Shown: positions 33,929-45,375 of the stretch, piece by piece
Layout: each line of letters starts with the position of its first letter
Numbering within the stretch: position 1 is the stretch's first letter
NCBI GenBank assembly: GCA_963556195.1
Contig: OY744519.1
Location: forward strand, 105,812,500-105,876,499
DNA from: Sepiola atlantica
Lineage: Eukaryota; Mollusca; Cephalopoda; Sepiida; Sepiolidae
Direction: 5' to 3'
DNA: 64,000 nucleotides
Notes under the pieces: generated by a model
Seen by the model: only the letters and a program-made list of their open reading frames with translations
What the model was told of the DNA's origin: nothing
The model's database searches: none
Translations under genes and position numbers: made by a program

Positions 33929-36079
33929 AAATATTTAAACATATTACTGAGTAATCAATTTGGCATGTATCCGAGCCGATAGATCTCAATAGAAACTTGC
34001 TATTAATTGAGCAAATCGTGTTGTTGATTGAGAAAGTCGACAACAACGCATACGAAGTGTCAGCTCAAATGAATTCGAATCAGACCAGATTCAATCATTT
34101 CAATTACACACTATTACTAATGAAAATGTTCCATTATGCTAAGAGCAAAGTGTAGTATTGTTCTGATACTATACTTCAATTTTATGTTCGTGGTCAGTGA
34201 AAGATGAATCATTTTAGACTGAGCATTTGTAAAATTTTTGTCCCAATCTAGAGTGCCACTTGTAGGGGAGCTGAATTTTCCCCTGTATTTACATTCAACT
34301 TTGTGTCACTCTGCCTCGTTGGTAGACAAGTAATTAGAGAGACACGATGTATTACTTAGCTGTGATAAATAATCATATCACGTTAAATATATTGTTAACA
34401 ATAGTAATAAATGATATTGGAAATAAGGAATTTACTTACAACTATTATATTTGTTCAACAAACATCTAGTAATTATTTTCAGGGTTTGTAATACAAGTTA
34501 TAATGGTGTTCTCTACTTTTTGACTCACGAGTCAGAAAAAAACAACTTAGCTCGCGGGTCGTTATTTAGTGACGTCTGCTTTAGACTAACATTCAGAGGT
34601 TCCTTACAAGAAGACTAATTTTATTTGCGACAAACGTCAACTGCAAGGGAAAAATAGAGTTATGTTACAGCTCTGACCAGACCAGAGAGACATAGACTAA
34701 TTGTGTGGTTGTCGGTCATGGCATTTAAAAACAGCCTCTGAGTTCCGCTTTCTTGAGTGACTTTTAAGCCGTCGGACAAGACGCAACTCATTGTAACATT
34801 GGACATCCGGTGCGGGTAAATTGAATCTATTGTCGCCCCCAACAATTGATGTTATTTCTTCCTCTTTTATAACTTTCGTTGTCGTCATTGCTTAAATACG
34901 TTTTTTATTGAAACAAATTACGTTTTTGCAAGATGAAATACGCATAAGAAGGTGTCAGAGTTTCAATTTACTTCCTCCATTGCTCTAGTCTCCGAAATAC
35001 AGAATGTCCAGGCGTGGGCTAGGATGTGTACTTTTGAGCTTATGTTATCTATCAATATTCTACACAGGCCATGAGATACTATGACGAGATAGCATATTTT
35101 GGTATTTCTCATACTCCCATACTGACTAGAAAATAGAGGTAATATCTCCAAATTCCCACGAAGGGCGTCAGAGTCGCAGTAATTCCTCTCAACTTATAGG
35201 TATCCATAAGTTAAACGTATATATTAAATGTTTACCCTTTTAGGTTACTGACACTTAAAAAGACGACGGAATATTTCACTAGAGTTAATGTGAGTGACTC
35301 AAATAGTATTTACTCGATAAGCACTAAAAAGCTGACATACTCGTATCCTTGCTCTTTTGACTAGGAGCAAAGTGCGCTATCTCTTCTGATACTTCAATTC
35401 ATCTTTTCTGTCCTCAATAGGTGAAGGAGAAATACTTCTAGACCGAGGCAAGTTTTATTGTCCTTTTAATTCAGAATGACCGCTTTTATGGAAGCTGGAT
35501 GTTTTCCACATTAAAAACCGACCTTGTGTCTAGCTCTACATTCGTATTTAAACAAAGTGATACGAACATCGCTTCCAATGGCCAACCCTTTCACGCACTT
35601 CCATGCTATCTGATATTTTCTCTCCTGACATACAATCGATTTTTCTTTTATATTCACCATTACTTAAATCTTTAATTCGGGTGTTTCAAGTATTAGATTC
35701 GCAAACGTGTATGCAAATCACATGACTCTTAGCATCTTGACGTTTAAATTGTTTGTCTTCATGCTACTCGCTTAAATCAACTTTATATCGTAAATGCGAG
35801 GCTCGGGTTCTAATCATGCCGAACCACTTGGCTGCCAAACTCCATTCTACTACAGTTACATGACGCTTTTGAGCGATATTTATATTTATGAGATGTGAAG
35901 TCGTTCTTATTTTATATTCTGTATATTTTTACGATATTTATCTCCGCCATGGATGTTATATTTACATGGTTTCAGTCACGATAATTGTCGATATTGTTCA
36001 TATGCTGACAAACGACACTTAGTTTCGACTGTTGAATACAACAGTCGTTTTCTCTAAAATGACCCACGACATATGCTGC
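33928..36079. other. Intergenic sequence, no gene seen
   Basis: About 2.1 kb of unremarkable sequence. Short frames (60-63 codons near 34.7-35.1 kb on the minus strand) show no motif. Confidence 0.4.
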
Positions 36080-36300
36080 AATAAATTTACTTCACTTGTA
36101 CCCTCTTCAACGACGATATCCACAACACATCAAATTACCAGCAAAATCCCACAATTCACTGCAAAGTCCTTGGATGCCGGAATATTTTCTACTCTGATAG
36201 CTTCTCTTCTCGGACCGCTTGCATTTAGAATTCTCTACCTGTAATCTATTTTCTTGATCATACAAAAATTAAGAAATGTAAATGTAATGTGAACGAATAT
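36080..36300 (+). pseudogene. LINE 3'-end remnant, same family as 51.7 kb
   Basis: The plus-strand frame reads SLDAGIFSTLIASLLGPLAF, matching EAPRWRQFSTLIASFIGLLTF at 52160-52220. Both are followed by GAAATGTAAATGTAATGTGAA-like sequence (AAATTTAAATGTAATTGTAAA at 52266). It is the C-terminal tail of a non-LTR retrotransposon reverse transcriptase, the part with the WNSLP-type box, too short and decayed to be active. Confidence 0.6.
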
Positions 36301-36722
36301 CTTCATACCCAACTCCCCATCTAGGTTGCTCTCCCTATAAATATGGCCGCTATCACAGTAGCCTCTCACGATTCAGTGGCAATTTACCTTGTTTAGGGTG
36401 AATAAAAGTATAGCAAAATCAAGACAAGAACCAACGGATGATATTTGGGGTGAAAACAAACTGTTATATATGTTGGGTAGTGTTAAGATAAGTTAGTAAG
36501 GGTAAAAACTAAGTTAGTAAATGGTAAAAATCGGCCAGTAAGGGTTGAAAATGAATTTGTGTCAAATTGTTACAAAATAAAATATATCTAATATAAAATC
36601 GTAATGATGATACCTTCTCAGACGAATATTTCATGCCTAATTTTTGAGTTTGCTAGTACTATGGTTGTTAGCATCATATGCAGATCTAGTTGATTCTTTT
36701 TTCCACCATCCTCACTACCACA

Positions 36723-36726
<4 letters not shown>

Positions 36727-36758
<32 letters not shown>

Positions 36759-37390
36759 TGTTAAACATCCGTTTTACATGCTGACATTCGGTGGGCTGTT
36801 TTAATTGACTTCTAACCAAATTTATCTCAGGTCAAGTCTGTATTTATCTGTCTTTAACTTATATCTATCTTTATCCCATGTTCTCTTTGGCCTTACTCTG
36901 TGACTGAAACTACTACCTTCACTGTTCTACATCTACTAACCCAAGAACTTTTATCCATCTCTTCAACGTTTAGCATACCACTGAAGTCTCCTATTCTACA
37001 TACATATCTCTATACTGTCCAAATCTGAGGTAATCAGAATTAAGCATCTCTTTAAGAACCACATTACATATATATTGTACCATTCTCATATCATTTCTCT
37101 CCATGCAACACAGGTGCTAAACCCTCACTGGCCAAGTTTTACTTCTATACATCCTCACACTGCGTACACATGTATAGTATACTCTTTCCTTTGTGAACAG
37201 TTGTAACGTTCTGCTGCTTGGAAATGGCAGAAGTTACCTGAATTTACTCTATCCACTCATAACACTTGCAATCACACTAGCTCTTGCTCTACTCTGTGCA
37301 TCAATGACATCACAAAACATTGGGACAGCTTCGATAACTTTGCCATCCGATATACTTTGTCCACATTTGAGTTAGACTTGATCCCCATTG
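36727..37390 (-). pseudogene. RTE-like LINE 3' end with simple-repeat tail
   Basis: On the minus strand near 37190-37030 the translation gives KERVYYTCVRSVRMYRSKTW and, shortly after, MERNDMRMVQYICNVVLKEM. These match the common C-terminal region of RTE-like LINE proteins (KxxxYxxxVRSxxxYGSETW, then ERxxxRMxRWMCGVxLKDR). Toward 36760 the sequence becomes the 3' end and finishes at a (CAT)n tract (36727-36758), which on the minus strand is the (ATG)n tail. The tract is followed on the plus strand by GTTAAACATCCGTTTTACATG, a junction I associate with cephalopod genomes. Numerous stops. Confidence 0.65.
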
Positions 37391-37777
37391 TCTTAAACGT
37401 TTTGCGTTTAAACTGGTTATTCTCTCTCAACCTACCAGTAATTTCGCTAATCTAAAAAAAAACATGATTGTAGAAGCTAAGTAAAATAGATTTGTTAAAG
37501 AAACATAAAATTGTTAAGATGTTCTATGCAAAAAACGATATTACAATCACCACGGATGGAAATGAAAATTCAATATCGGCATTTATATCAGAAGTAGCCT
37601 AATCGATAATGTACTCTATAATTATAAATATATTTGAGATAAGTCTATTGTAATTTAAAAACTATTTTTTAATTTTAATTAGCTTCTTTTGAATATTAAT
37701 GAACATGATATCTTGAAATGTATCCATTTTTTATAATCATTCTAATTAATTACCGTTAACATCGTAAAAACTATTGC
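37391..37777. other. Intergenic sequence, no gene seen
   Basis: AT-rich; nothing recognised. Confidence 0.4.

Positions 37778-37843
<66 letters not shown>
37778..37843. repeat. (TA)n microsatellite
   Basis: TA tract with two TG interruptions; abuts the Penelope 3' end. Confidence 0.97.
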
Positions 37844-37844
<1 letters not shown>

Positions 37845-37863
37845 AAAACATTGTTAAAAAATA

Positions 37864-38262
37864 ACCTGATTCGTCTGTTTAATTATACCTCTTTCATTTT
37901 TAAAATATTTCTGATGTTTTTTGTATTAAAATTAAAAAAATTAAAAAAATGTTCCATAGGTTTCACATATTTCACGAACGTTTTCGATTCATCGTCGAAT
38001 CATCCTCAGGTGTCAAAATCAAATGAACAAAAAAGCTGGAGAAAGAAGAGAATTTTAAAAAGGCGGTAGAGAAACGCGCAGAGAACGTTTTCAGAATTGT
38101 TCCAGGAAGTCGTTGGCGATTTTAAATTCAGCAACGCTTGACGGCATCACAGAACAAAATCGCATTACGTTAAGCATTTCCAAATGTTACCACTGATTTC
38201 ATATGTGATGTTGTTAATTTTAGGTTTACATATGAAACCAGTGGTAACATTTTAATATGCTT

Positions 38263-38270
<8 letters not shown>
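37864..38270 (-). mobile_element. Penelope-like element 3' end, copy 2, with terminal hairpin
   Basis: Matches 19673-20030 closely: GTCTGTTTAATTATACCT, ATGTTCCATAGGTTTCACA, CGTCGAATCATCCTCAGGTG, AAAGCTGGAGAAAGAAGAG, TTGTTCCAGGAAGT and CGCATTACGTTAAGCATTT. Instead of the GIY-YIG frame, the sequence at 38172-38207 (GTTAAGCATTTCCAAATG..ACCACTG) is followed by its inverse complement at about 38227-38264, giving a hairpin of about 35-bp arms that ends at the next (TA)n tract. Confidence 0.75.
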
Positions 38271-38303
<33 letters not shown>

Positions 38304-38304
38304 G

Positions 38305-38385
<81 letters not shown>
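38266..38385. repeat. (TA)n microsatellite, long and compound
   Basis: About 120 bases of TA interrupted by TATATG blocks. Confidence 0.97.
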
Positions 38386-38387
<2 letters not shown>

Positions 38388-40039
38388 CAATAGTACAAAT
38401 ATATAACACCAAACATTAATTTATCATGGACTGTTTACAAATAGTTATGCAAATTAGCAAATTAGACATGCAAATAGATAGTTTTATGCCTTTGCTTTGT
38501 ACAATATATACAATATTTTAAAAGGCTATGTTGCATTATTGATTTAAATAATAGTGAGACGTTGTAATGTTGGTATAGGTGTGATAAATGAAAATAATCG
38601 CATTTATTCATTTAGAAAATGTGTAAATTGGTAAAAGCTTGTATGTTAAGACTCGAGATTTTCTACCACTGACGAAACACGTCTAGACGAGGTAGCAGGT
38701 GTGAGACAGGGATTGGAAATTACGTGCTAGAGCATTCTTCATATGACGAGGAAAACACAGATATTGGTAAAACAACAAAGAAAAAAAGAACTCAAATATG
38801 AAAGGTTTCTTTCACCGGGGTAAGTCCTTTTGTTTTTGTCAGATACAAATACATGCAACCAGATGTATGTCTTGAGTTCCTTTGCCACGTGAAATACATT
38901 AGATTTACACGAGACAGAGCTACAAGTTAACATAACTGCACAATAAGGCTGTGACCTTTGGAATTTAAATGGGCACCTGAGAGTCTGGTCGTTTACATGG
39001 TTAATCCAATCGGTCGCATTGAATTCTAGATAGCAATCATAAATGTAATAGACATGATGGAGGAGAATATTTCCAGCATAGAATTAGGTACCAATAAATA
39101 ACATGATATGATTGGACTGGGGCTGTTAATGTCTCAAATAGGACAACTCATTCGCTGAGGAAAGAGAACGAGGAGAACTGTGTAAAAGAGATAAAGATGA
39201 AAGTTAGGGTCTGGTTTTCATGGATATGCGACATTTACAATATTGAACGCCATATTTTCAATAACTTTAGTCAAGCTTGAATATCAAAATTTAAATATTT
39301 CACGGAATAAAATAGGAGAGACTAATCTATCGACTTTATTTATATTATTCTCTCTTACACGTATATACTTAAATAATTGCGAATTAAAACCCTGTTTAAT
39401 GCATGATTTATTTATTTACAATTTTTACTTTAATGTAAATGATTTCGGAATAAAATTCTATCTTCAGAGATGACCGTGAACTTTTTATTTTAATATAGAA
39501 CTGAAGATCGATTTTATTTCGAACTTTTTAAGATGAAATAAAAAGAAATAAATAACCCAATCTTACATTGAAAAGCTTTTAATTTTCAATTATTTTATCA
39601 TTTCCAAGCAATTAATTTGTCCACCGTAAGAACTTGTTTCTTTAAAACACCAGCACGCCTGATAATTCCTTGTTCAAAACCCAGGATTTGAATTTAGTAA
39701 CCGCCAAAAAAACAAACATAATGCTACCACAAAGCACTGACGTATACATTCAGAAAACTTCAAGGTAAAATATTGAAAACATTATTGCATTGAAAATCCT
39801 TTTAATTTTCATTTATTTTAATATTTCTAGCTCTTCAATTCTTCTCTCAGGACGACTTGTCTCTTTATACATCTGAGTTTTTAATTTATCATTATGGCGT
39901 TTCCTCTTAGAGGGCCTGACGATAAGACCTTAAAGGACATTTTAGAAATTTTCTTTTTTTCCACTCGCCCCGTTTCATTGATCAATAGATAATGTTTCCT
40001 CTGAAATGTATCTTACCATCTTGCTTTATTAGAAATTTA

Positions 40040-40040
<1 letters not shown>
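38386..40040. other. Intergenic sequence, no gene seen
   Basis: TTGAAAA..CTTTTAATTTTCA..TATTTTA recurs at about 39568 and 39789, a weak direct repeat. No other structure was noticed. Confidence 0.4.

Positions 40041-40085
<45 letters not shown>
40041..40085. repeat. (TA)n microsatellite
   Basis: About 45 bases of TA. Confidence 0.97.
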
Positions 40086-40089
<4 letters not shown>

Positions 40090-40559
40090 GTGATAAAAAG
40101 ATTTCTGTAGAAAACCTTCAGTAAGATAGCTAAATGTAATACAGTGCAAGAATAAAAGTTTAACAGAAAAAAACTCAAACCAACATTCTAGCCAATTCAC
40201 AGAATTATTTTTTTCATTTCAATAAGATGAGATGTATCAGACTACCAGCCATTGAGTCGCATCTGATGAATCTCGTCTTGACGGGATTAAATTTATTTAC
40301 AATGTGAAATGGCTGGAATGTTTATCTATTTTATGGAAATCGCTCACCACAAGGCATGAAGTCACTTGATGTACAGTGCTAAAGAAAGATCACTTCAAGG
40401 TCAAACGTTAAGCGTTAGATGAACAGATTCTGACTCAGACAAACGCCATTCTACACTATTTGTCAGAAACATAGCTCAGTGAATGGGAAGAATAAAAAGT
40501 AACATAATAGAGGCGAGAGTTACGAGGCTGCCGAAAGTAAACCCAAAAAAAACTTTCCT

Positions 40560-40565
<6 letters not shown>
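40086..40565. other. Intergenic sequence, no gene seen
   Basis: Nothing recognised. Confidence 0.4.
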
Positions 40566-40634
<69 letters not shown>

Positions 40635-40721
40635 AGAGAGAGAGACAGAGAGACAGAGAGTAACAGGGAGAGAGAGAGGGGTATACATATATATAGAGAG
40701 AGATATATAGATAGATACACA

Positions 40722-40783
<62 letters not shown>

Positions 40784-40813
40784 CATATATATATACATAT
40801 ATATACATATATA
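40566..40813. repeat. Compound (TA)n(GA)n...(TA)n microsatellite
   Basis: TA at 40566-40597, GA with interruptions at 40597-40680, mixed TA/GA to 40720, then TA with TATACA interruptions to 40813. The mariner-like element is inserted in this tract, which resumes at 42116. The 80-116-codon minus-strand frames (Tyr-Ile and Leu-Ser repeats) are artefacts. Confidence 0.96.
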
Positions 40814-40844
40814 CAGGGTGGTGCAAAAGTGGCGCATTTGTTTG
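40814..40844 (+). repeat. Left terminal inverted repeat of the mariner-like element
   Basis: Pairs with 42085-42115: GGGTGG.GCAAAAGT is shared, then looser identity through CAT..GTTTG. Confidence 0.92.
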
Positions 40845-40907
40845 TTTAGGTGATAGTAACTACAACATTTAAAGTAATTTACTAGGCTTTTCTGATAAAT
40901 AATACAT

Positions 40908-42003
40908 TTACTTGGTAATTTTGTTGCAGTAGTTTTTAAAAATAATATCCTTTAAATGGGCACTATTTTCGGCCTCACAAAGACGGGCTCTAGTTAGGTC
41001 ATTTTCCATCACATTCCTTAAAATAACTGGCTCTAGTTCTTGGATTTCATGTCTGATATTGTGTTTAAGCTCTTTAATCGTTGAAGGCTTGTTCACATAT
41101 ACCCTTAACTTAAGATAAGCCCAAAGAAAAAAGTCAGGGGCTGTTAAATCAGGTGAACGTAAAGGCCAGTAAAAATCAGAAAATCTGCTAATTAAGCGCT
41201 CGCCAAACAATCCCCTTAAGAGCATCATACTTAGACGGGCAGTGTGGGCAGTAGCTCCATCTTGTTGGAACCACATTTCTGGGTTGTCCTGAATAGCTGG
41301 CCTTAAAAAACTTTCAATCATTTGTTGATATCGCTGTGCAATTATCGTCACCGCGACACCATCGTCGTCTTTAAAGAAATATGGACCGATCACTCTTTCC
41401 GATGTAACACCACACCATACGTTACATTTTAGTGGATGTAATTCACGCTGATGAACGGTTCTTGGATTTTCAATCGCGCATATTCTGCAGTTTTGCTTAT
41501 TTACGAACCCGTTCAGATTAAAATGGGCTTCGTCGCTCATTATCAGCTTATGGATGAACTCATTTTGTTCTCTGACTAATTACTGAATGTGAACAGCATA
41601 AACTACGCGTGATTGCAAATCTGTGGGTTGTAATGCCTGTACCAATTGAATGTTGTATGGAAACATGCAATTCACGCAAAATTATTTGAAGTGACCTTCT
41701 GGACATCCCAATCTGAGTGGCTCGTCTTCGAGTTAAGGTGGCTGGATTTTCAGCAATGCTACCCTCAACGAGTCCTACATTTTCTGCTGTCCGTACTGAA
41801 CGTGGTCTGCCAGATCGTGGAAGATCACTGACTGACCCCTGCTGTCGAAATCGGGCTACAAGACGATCAATTGTGGTCTTACTGGGATATTGTCTGACAT
41901 TATAATGCTGACGATAGGCTCTTTGGGTTAAGGTTATTGAACGATGGTTTCCGAAGTAAAGTTCAATCATTTTGGTTCGTTGTTCAGTGCTATATTTTTC
42001 CAT
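40908..42003 (-). pseudogene. Mariner-like transposase with one frameshift and one stop
   Basis: The enzyme cuts out and reinserts the element at TA sites. The N-terminal part (42003 to about 41665) starts MEKYSTEQRTKMIELYF and carries a helix-turn-helix DNA-binding region (DUF4817-like) with SKTTIDRLVARF and SGRPRSVRT, then SRRSLQIILREL. Near 41661-41666 the frame shifts, most simply by loss of one base. In the second frame TAA (41582-41580) interrupts, and 14 codons later the catalytic domain continues open from 41540 to 40908 (210 residues). The catalytic residues are all present: D in SDEAHF (41534), D in QQDGATAH (41261) and D in LTAPDFF (41135). By my count 41 residues lie between the second and third, i.e. 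DD41D. WPLRSPDLTAPDFFLW is the strongest signature. The expected total length is about 360 residues. Confidence 0.92.
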
Positions 42004-42084
42004 GATAAATTATCAATGTTTATATCTGTAATATTCTGAAAAATAAGGAGAAAATTTGATTAAATGTGAAAGTTGTTACTGATA

Positions 42085-42114
42085 CAAACTAATGAGTGAC
42101 TTTTGCGCCACCCA

Positions 42115-42115
<1 letters not shown>
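42085..42115 (-). repeat. Right terminal inverted repeat of the mariner-like element
   Basis: Inverse partner of 40814-40844. It is the promoter-side end, 82 bases from the transposase start codon. Confidence 0.92.

Positions 42116-42169
<54 letters not shown>
42116..42169. repeat. (TA)n microsatellite
   Basis: About 54 bases of TA between the mariner-like element and the hairpin; probably the continuation of the tract ending at 40813. Confidence 0.97.
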
Positions 42170-42172
<3 letters not shown>

Positions 42173-42395
42173 AGCAATGAAAATATATATGGCAATCAAG
42201 CTACACAGAGGCCCCCGTGTTTCATCCCCGGGGGGAATCGTCAGGCTAAATTTAGCCTGACGTTTCCCCACCGGGGAGGAAACACGGGAGCCTCTGTGTA
42301 GCTTGATTGCCATATATATTTTCATTGCTTACTACCTATCTCTACTTACGTATCGAGCACTGTTGAAGTAAATACTGAAAACTGACACATAAAAA
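42170..42395. repeat. 163-bp hairpin repeat with one-sided extension
   Basis: GTAAGCAATGAAAATATATATGG at 42170 pairs with its inverse complement ending at 42332. The centre at 42241-42260 (TCAGGCTAAATTTAGCCTGA) is a perfect 20-base palindrome. Arms differ at a few positions (CATCCCCGGGGGGAATC against CCTCCCCGGTGGGGAAA). The extension 42333-42395, read on the minus strand together with one arm, matches 45240-45375 (CAGTATTTACTTCAA.AGTGCTC.ATACGT.AGTAGAG, then GGTAGTAAG..ATGAAAATAT), so this is an inverted double copy of a dispersed repeat found once at 45.2 kb. Confidence 0.85.
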
Positions 42396-42443
42396 AATTA
42401 TATCTCCTTATAATATTTCATGTGGATACATGAAGTACTAATA

Positions 42444-42448
<5 letters not shown>

Positions 42449-42499
<51 letters not shown>
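42449..42499. repeat. (TA)n microsatellite
   Basis: About 51 bases of TA. Confidence 0.97.
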
Positions 42500-42501
<2 letters not shown>

Positions 42502-43108
42502 GAACATTTCCACGAATGTTTCCACTGGCAATTGTCTGAGTTGGAACTTATAAAGACTATTTGCTGAAGAAAAAAACATCATGAATTCGTTAAGTCTTAA
42601 CCTGATGTACTAGTGATAATTAAACACGTGTACACATGGACAAATCTTATTGAGTAATTACGAAGTATTAATTATGGCATACATTTTATTGTATTAATTC
42701 ATTAATATCATCTTAACGTTAGTTTTCCATATTGTAAACGACAGTTTAAACTTACAATATTTGTATGATTCGGTTTTTGTAATATTTTTATATGGTGTTT
42801 CATTATTGGCTGTATCCGCGGTTCTCATGCACTACATAAACAATTCACTTAAAATAATGTTATACAGAATTATTGTTCAGCACACAAAATAACAGAATAA
42901 CATGATATTAAATTTCACAATAACAAAACCATATGATTTGCAAATGTGAGGCAACATTTAATCCATTGTGGGTGGTAAGTGCCTCGCCGAGATTATAGTT
43001 TATAAAGCCACAGTAAACACGTATGCAATGCAACTAGTACAGACTGGAAAACACGGAATAACTACAAGTTAAACTCTTTAGACACGTTAACTGTATAGAC
43101 TATTAAAT
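42500..43108. other. Intergenic sequence, no gene seen
   Basis: Nothing recognised. Confidence 0.4.
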
Positions 43109-43109
43109 A

Positions 43110-43156
<47 letters not shown>
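43109..43156. repeat. (TA)n microsatellite
   Basis: About 48 bases of TA. Confidence 0.97.
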
Positions 43157-43158
<2 letters not shown>

Positions 43159-44826
43159 CATATAATAATATTTGATTACATTTTTATGAGTGAAAGGAAT
43201 CTAATTTCACATAAAACATTAGAGTTTCTAATCAAAACAAATGTATTTAATACTGAAAAAAATTGATCGCAAATTCAAATTCAACATTTTAAAAACAACA
43301 CTTACGTTTCTTTCTTTACTAAATAATCTATTGTAATGTTAGTTTAACTTGTATTTCCATGGGTAAAATAATAGCTCCGAGACAAGAAACGAATCAGAAA
43401 GAAAACACTATTACACTGAGATAAAACAATTGTGACAGACGCTGAAATAGTACACATATCGCATAGAAAGAAAGACAACTATTGTTTTATTTCATTCTTT
43501 CAAAGCCCCGAGCTGTAAAATTTAAATTTACATCGTAAAAAGTAGATGGAGAAACAATGACTTTTAAATGGTAGAAAGCTGCCGACACAAAATAATTGAA
43601 TCTCAGTTGAAATAAACGAGAGAAACTTTTCCAATGAGTTCAAAGAAGGGAGATTAAATGAATCAAAACCTGCGGAGAAAAGGAAGATTAGAAAAAAAGA
43701 AGTGATGAAAGACGTACACATGTCTGCGGCTAAATTGCATACGGAATCATTCGGTTGGGCGTCATTTGTTCAAATAAAAGCAGTCTCAAGTCCTTCAAAG
43801 TGACGGTATGTCTGGAAGAATTACATTAGTTAGTCATCCGTTTCAAATGAAATTCGAAGAGGAAGCTTTTATTCAGGTTTAAATAAACAAACACACACAT
43901 ACCCATGACGTGTTCTATGATAAAGACATACAGCCGGGCAGATACATAAAACCATCAAGCAAGATATTAATTCAGTCAGTTTGAAGAGCTAACACCTGTA
44001 TTTTTAAATGAGTTATATTCATATTCGTGGGCTGTTTTAAGGTTAGATATTTCCCCTTTTAGGACTACTATCTGTACTCCCATACACTTTAGGCGTTTCT
44101 AGGGAAAGTATTTTATTAGAGTTTTTTTAAATAGACTAATTGTCCTTACCACAACCGGTACTGTGTTTACTTCTTTCAGAGACTATTTTGTTTTTAAGTC
44201 GTTCTTGATACTTGGTTATATTTTTCGCGTTCAGCTCTATTCAAGTTATAGTCATTTAGGACGGTTACATCAATTATGAAATCAGTCCTTGCAGGTTTAT
44301 TACAGAATAAACATAGCTTCGAGTATTATTAATTTTAAAAAAATACATTCCGAAACCAATATTTAAAAATTTAGATACTCGTAGCTATCTTTATTAAAAC
44401 CCACACCCCTACTATTAATAATATTACGTATGAAATCAGTTACATCATTTTAACATGCTAGACGTACGACAATGTTATCCTGTGACGCTAATTATGACGT
44501 CACAGAATTTAAATTGTTAACGTCTTTCCTGGAACTGTGCAAACCTGTTCTTTTAGCGTCTGACTTCAGGTGCAAGATGTCAGCCATCCTTTGACATACA
44601 CTTCCTTTCTCCTGCTTTTTTGTGCATTTGCTTTTTGTTCGACTGACGCTGATTCGTCGAAGAATCAAACATGTTCGTGATATATATAAATCATACATTA
44701 ATTTCTTTGATTTGAACACAAAAAAGCTCATTAAAAAATAAAAAAATAAAAAGGTATCATTAATCAAGTGAATTCTGTTATTTTTAACAATGGTTGTTTA
44801 AAAGAATAAATGCCGCCTAAATACAC

Positions 44827-44828
<2 letters not shown>
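43157..44828. other. Intergenic sequence, no gene seen
   Basis: About 1.7 kb without a recognisable motif. The T-rich part at 43990-44300 loosely recalls the LINE 3' end at 31.4 kb (CAGCTCTATTCAAG), but the match is too weak to call. Confidence 0.35.

Positions 44829-44876
<48 letters not shown>
44829..44876. repeat. (TA)n microsatellite
   Basis: About 48 bases of TA abutting the tRNA-like repeat fragment. Confidence 0.97.
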
Positions 44877-44879
<3 letters not shown>

Positions 44880-44960
44880 AATTCGGGGTTAGCGCGTTCC
44901 ACAGGCGATGCGGTTACGTAAGTCCATACTTACGAGCATAAAATAAAAACGTGAAACATA
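44877..44960 (+). repeat. tRNA-like repeat, fragment copy
   Basis: ATTCGGGGTTAGCGCGTTCC, GGCGATGCGGTTACG and CATACTTACGAGCATAAAATA match ATTCGGGGTTCGAGCAGTCC, AGCGATGCGATTACG and CATACTGACGAGCGTAAAATA at 45171-45232. The 5' half is missing, replaced by the (TA)n tract. Confidence 0.65.
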
Positions 44961-45126
44961 TAGAACTTTTATTTATTAATGATAATTAATAAACACCAAT
45001 TACGTTGAGCTAGTTCGAAAGTAAATGAATTGATGATTCATTAAAATTAGCCTGTCGCAAAATTTTCTCCCTTAGAAGACTACTTGTGTTTAAATTAATA
45101 TACAACACAATTCTCTCGAGTTAAAA

Positions 45127-45375
45127 GCGTAATCGGATCGATAGACTAATGGTTAGAATACCAATAATGGATTCGGGGTTCGAGCAGTCCAGCGATGCGA
45201 TTACGCAATTTCATACTGACGAGCGTAAAATAGATTTACAGTATTTACTTCAAAAGTGCTCAATACGTGAGTAGAGCGAGGTAGTAAGTTATGAAAATAT
45301 ATTTATGAAAATTAAGCTACAAGAAATATCCATATTTTATCCTCGTAGGGAATCATCAGGCTAGAATGCATGGAA
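45127..45375 (+). mobile_element. tRNA-like SINE-type repeat, longer copy
   Basis: At 45129-45193 ATAGACTAATGGTTAGAATA resembles a tRNA D-arm (A box) and GGGGTTCGAGCAGTCC resembles a T-arm (B box); the anticodon arm between is shortened. GCGTAATCG at the start and CGATTACGC at 45198-45206 are inverted, so a small TIR-like origin is also possible. The non-tRNA part (45207-45375) shares its end with the hairpin repeat at 42170-42395, including GGGAATCATCAGGCTA against GGGGAATCGTCAGGCTA. Calling it a SINE is an inference from the two promoter-like boxes and the copy number of at least three in the window. Confidence 0.55.

Larger units (their letters stand above)
40814..42115 (-). mobile_element. 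Complete mariner-like transposon (IS630/Tc1/mariner, DD41D type)
   Basis: The element is 1302 bp. Its left end CAGGGTGGTGCAAAAGTGGC and the complement of its right end CTGGGTGGCGCAAAAGTCAC form imperfect terminal inverted repeats of about 31 bases. A TA dinucleotide lies directly outside each end (40812-40813 and 42116-42117), as expected for the TA target of this superfamily, although the host tract is itself (TA)n, so the duplication cannot be proven. One transposase gene fills the interior on the minus strand. Length, TIRs and gene layout are all typical of an intact mariner, so this is a young copy compared with every other element here. Confidence 0.93.

Noticed and set aside
43990..44330. 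Another copy of the 31-kb LINE 3' end
   Set aside because: Only a few short words match and their order is not maintained.
44492..44505. TGACGTCA, a palindromic CRE-like site
   Set aside because: An 8-base word is expected by chance in 64 kb, and no promoter or gene is nearby.
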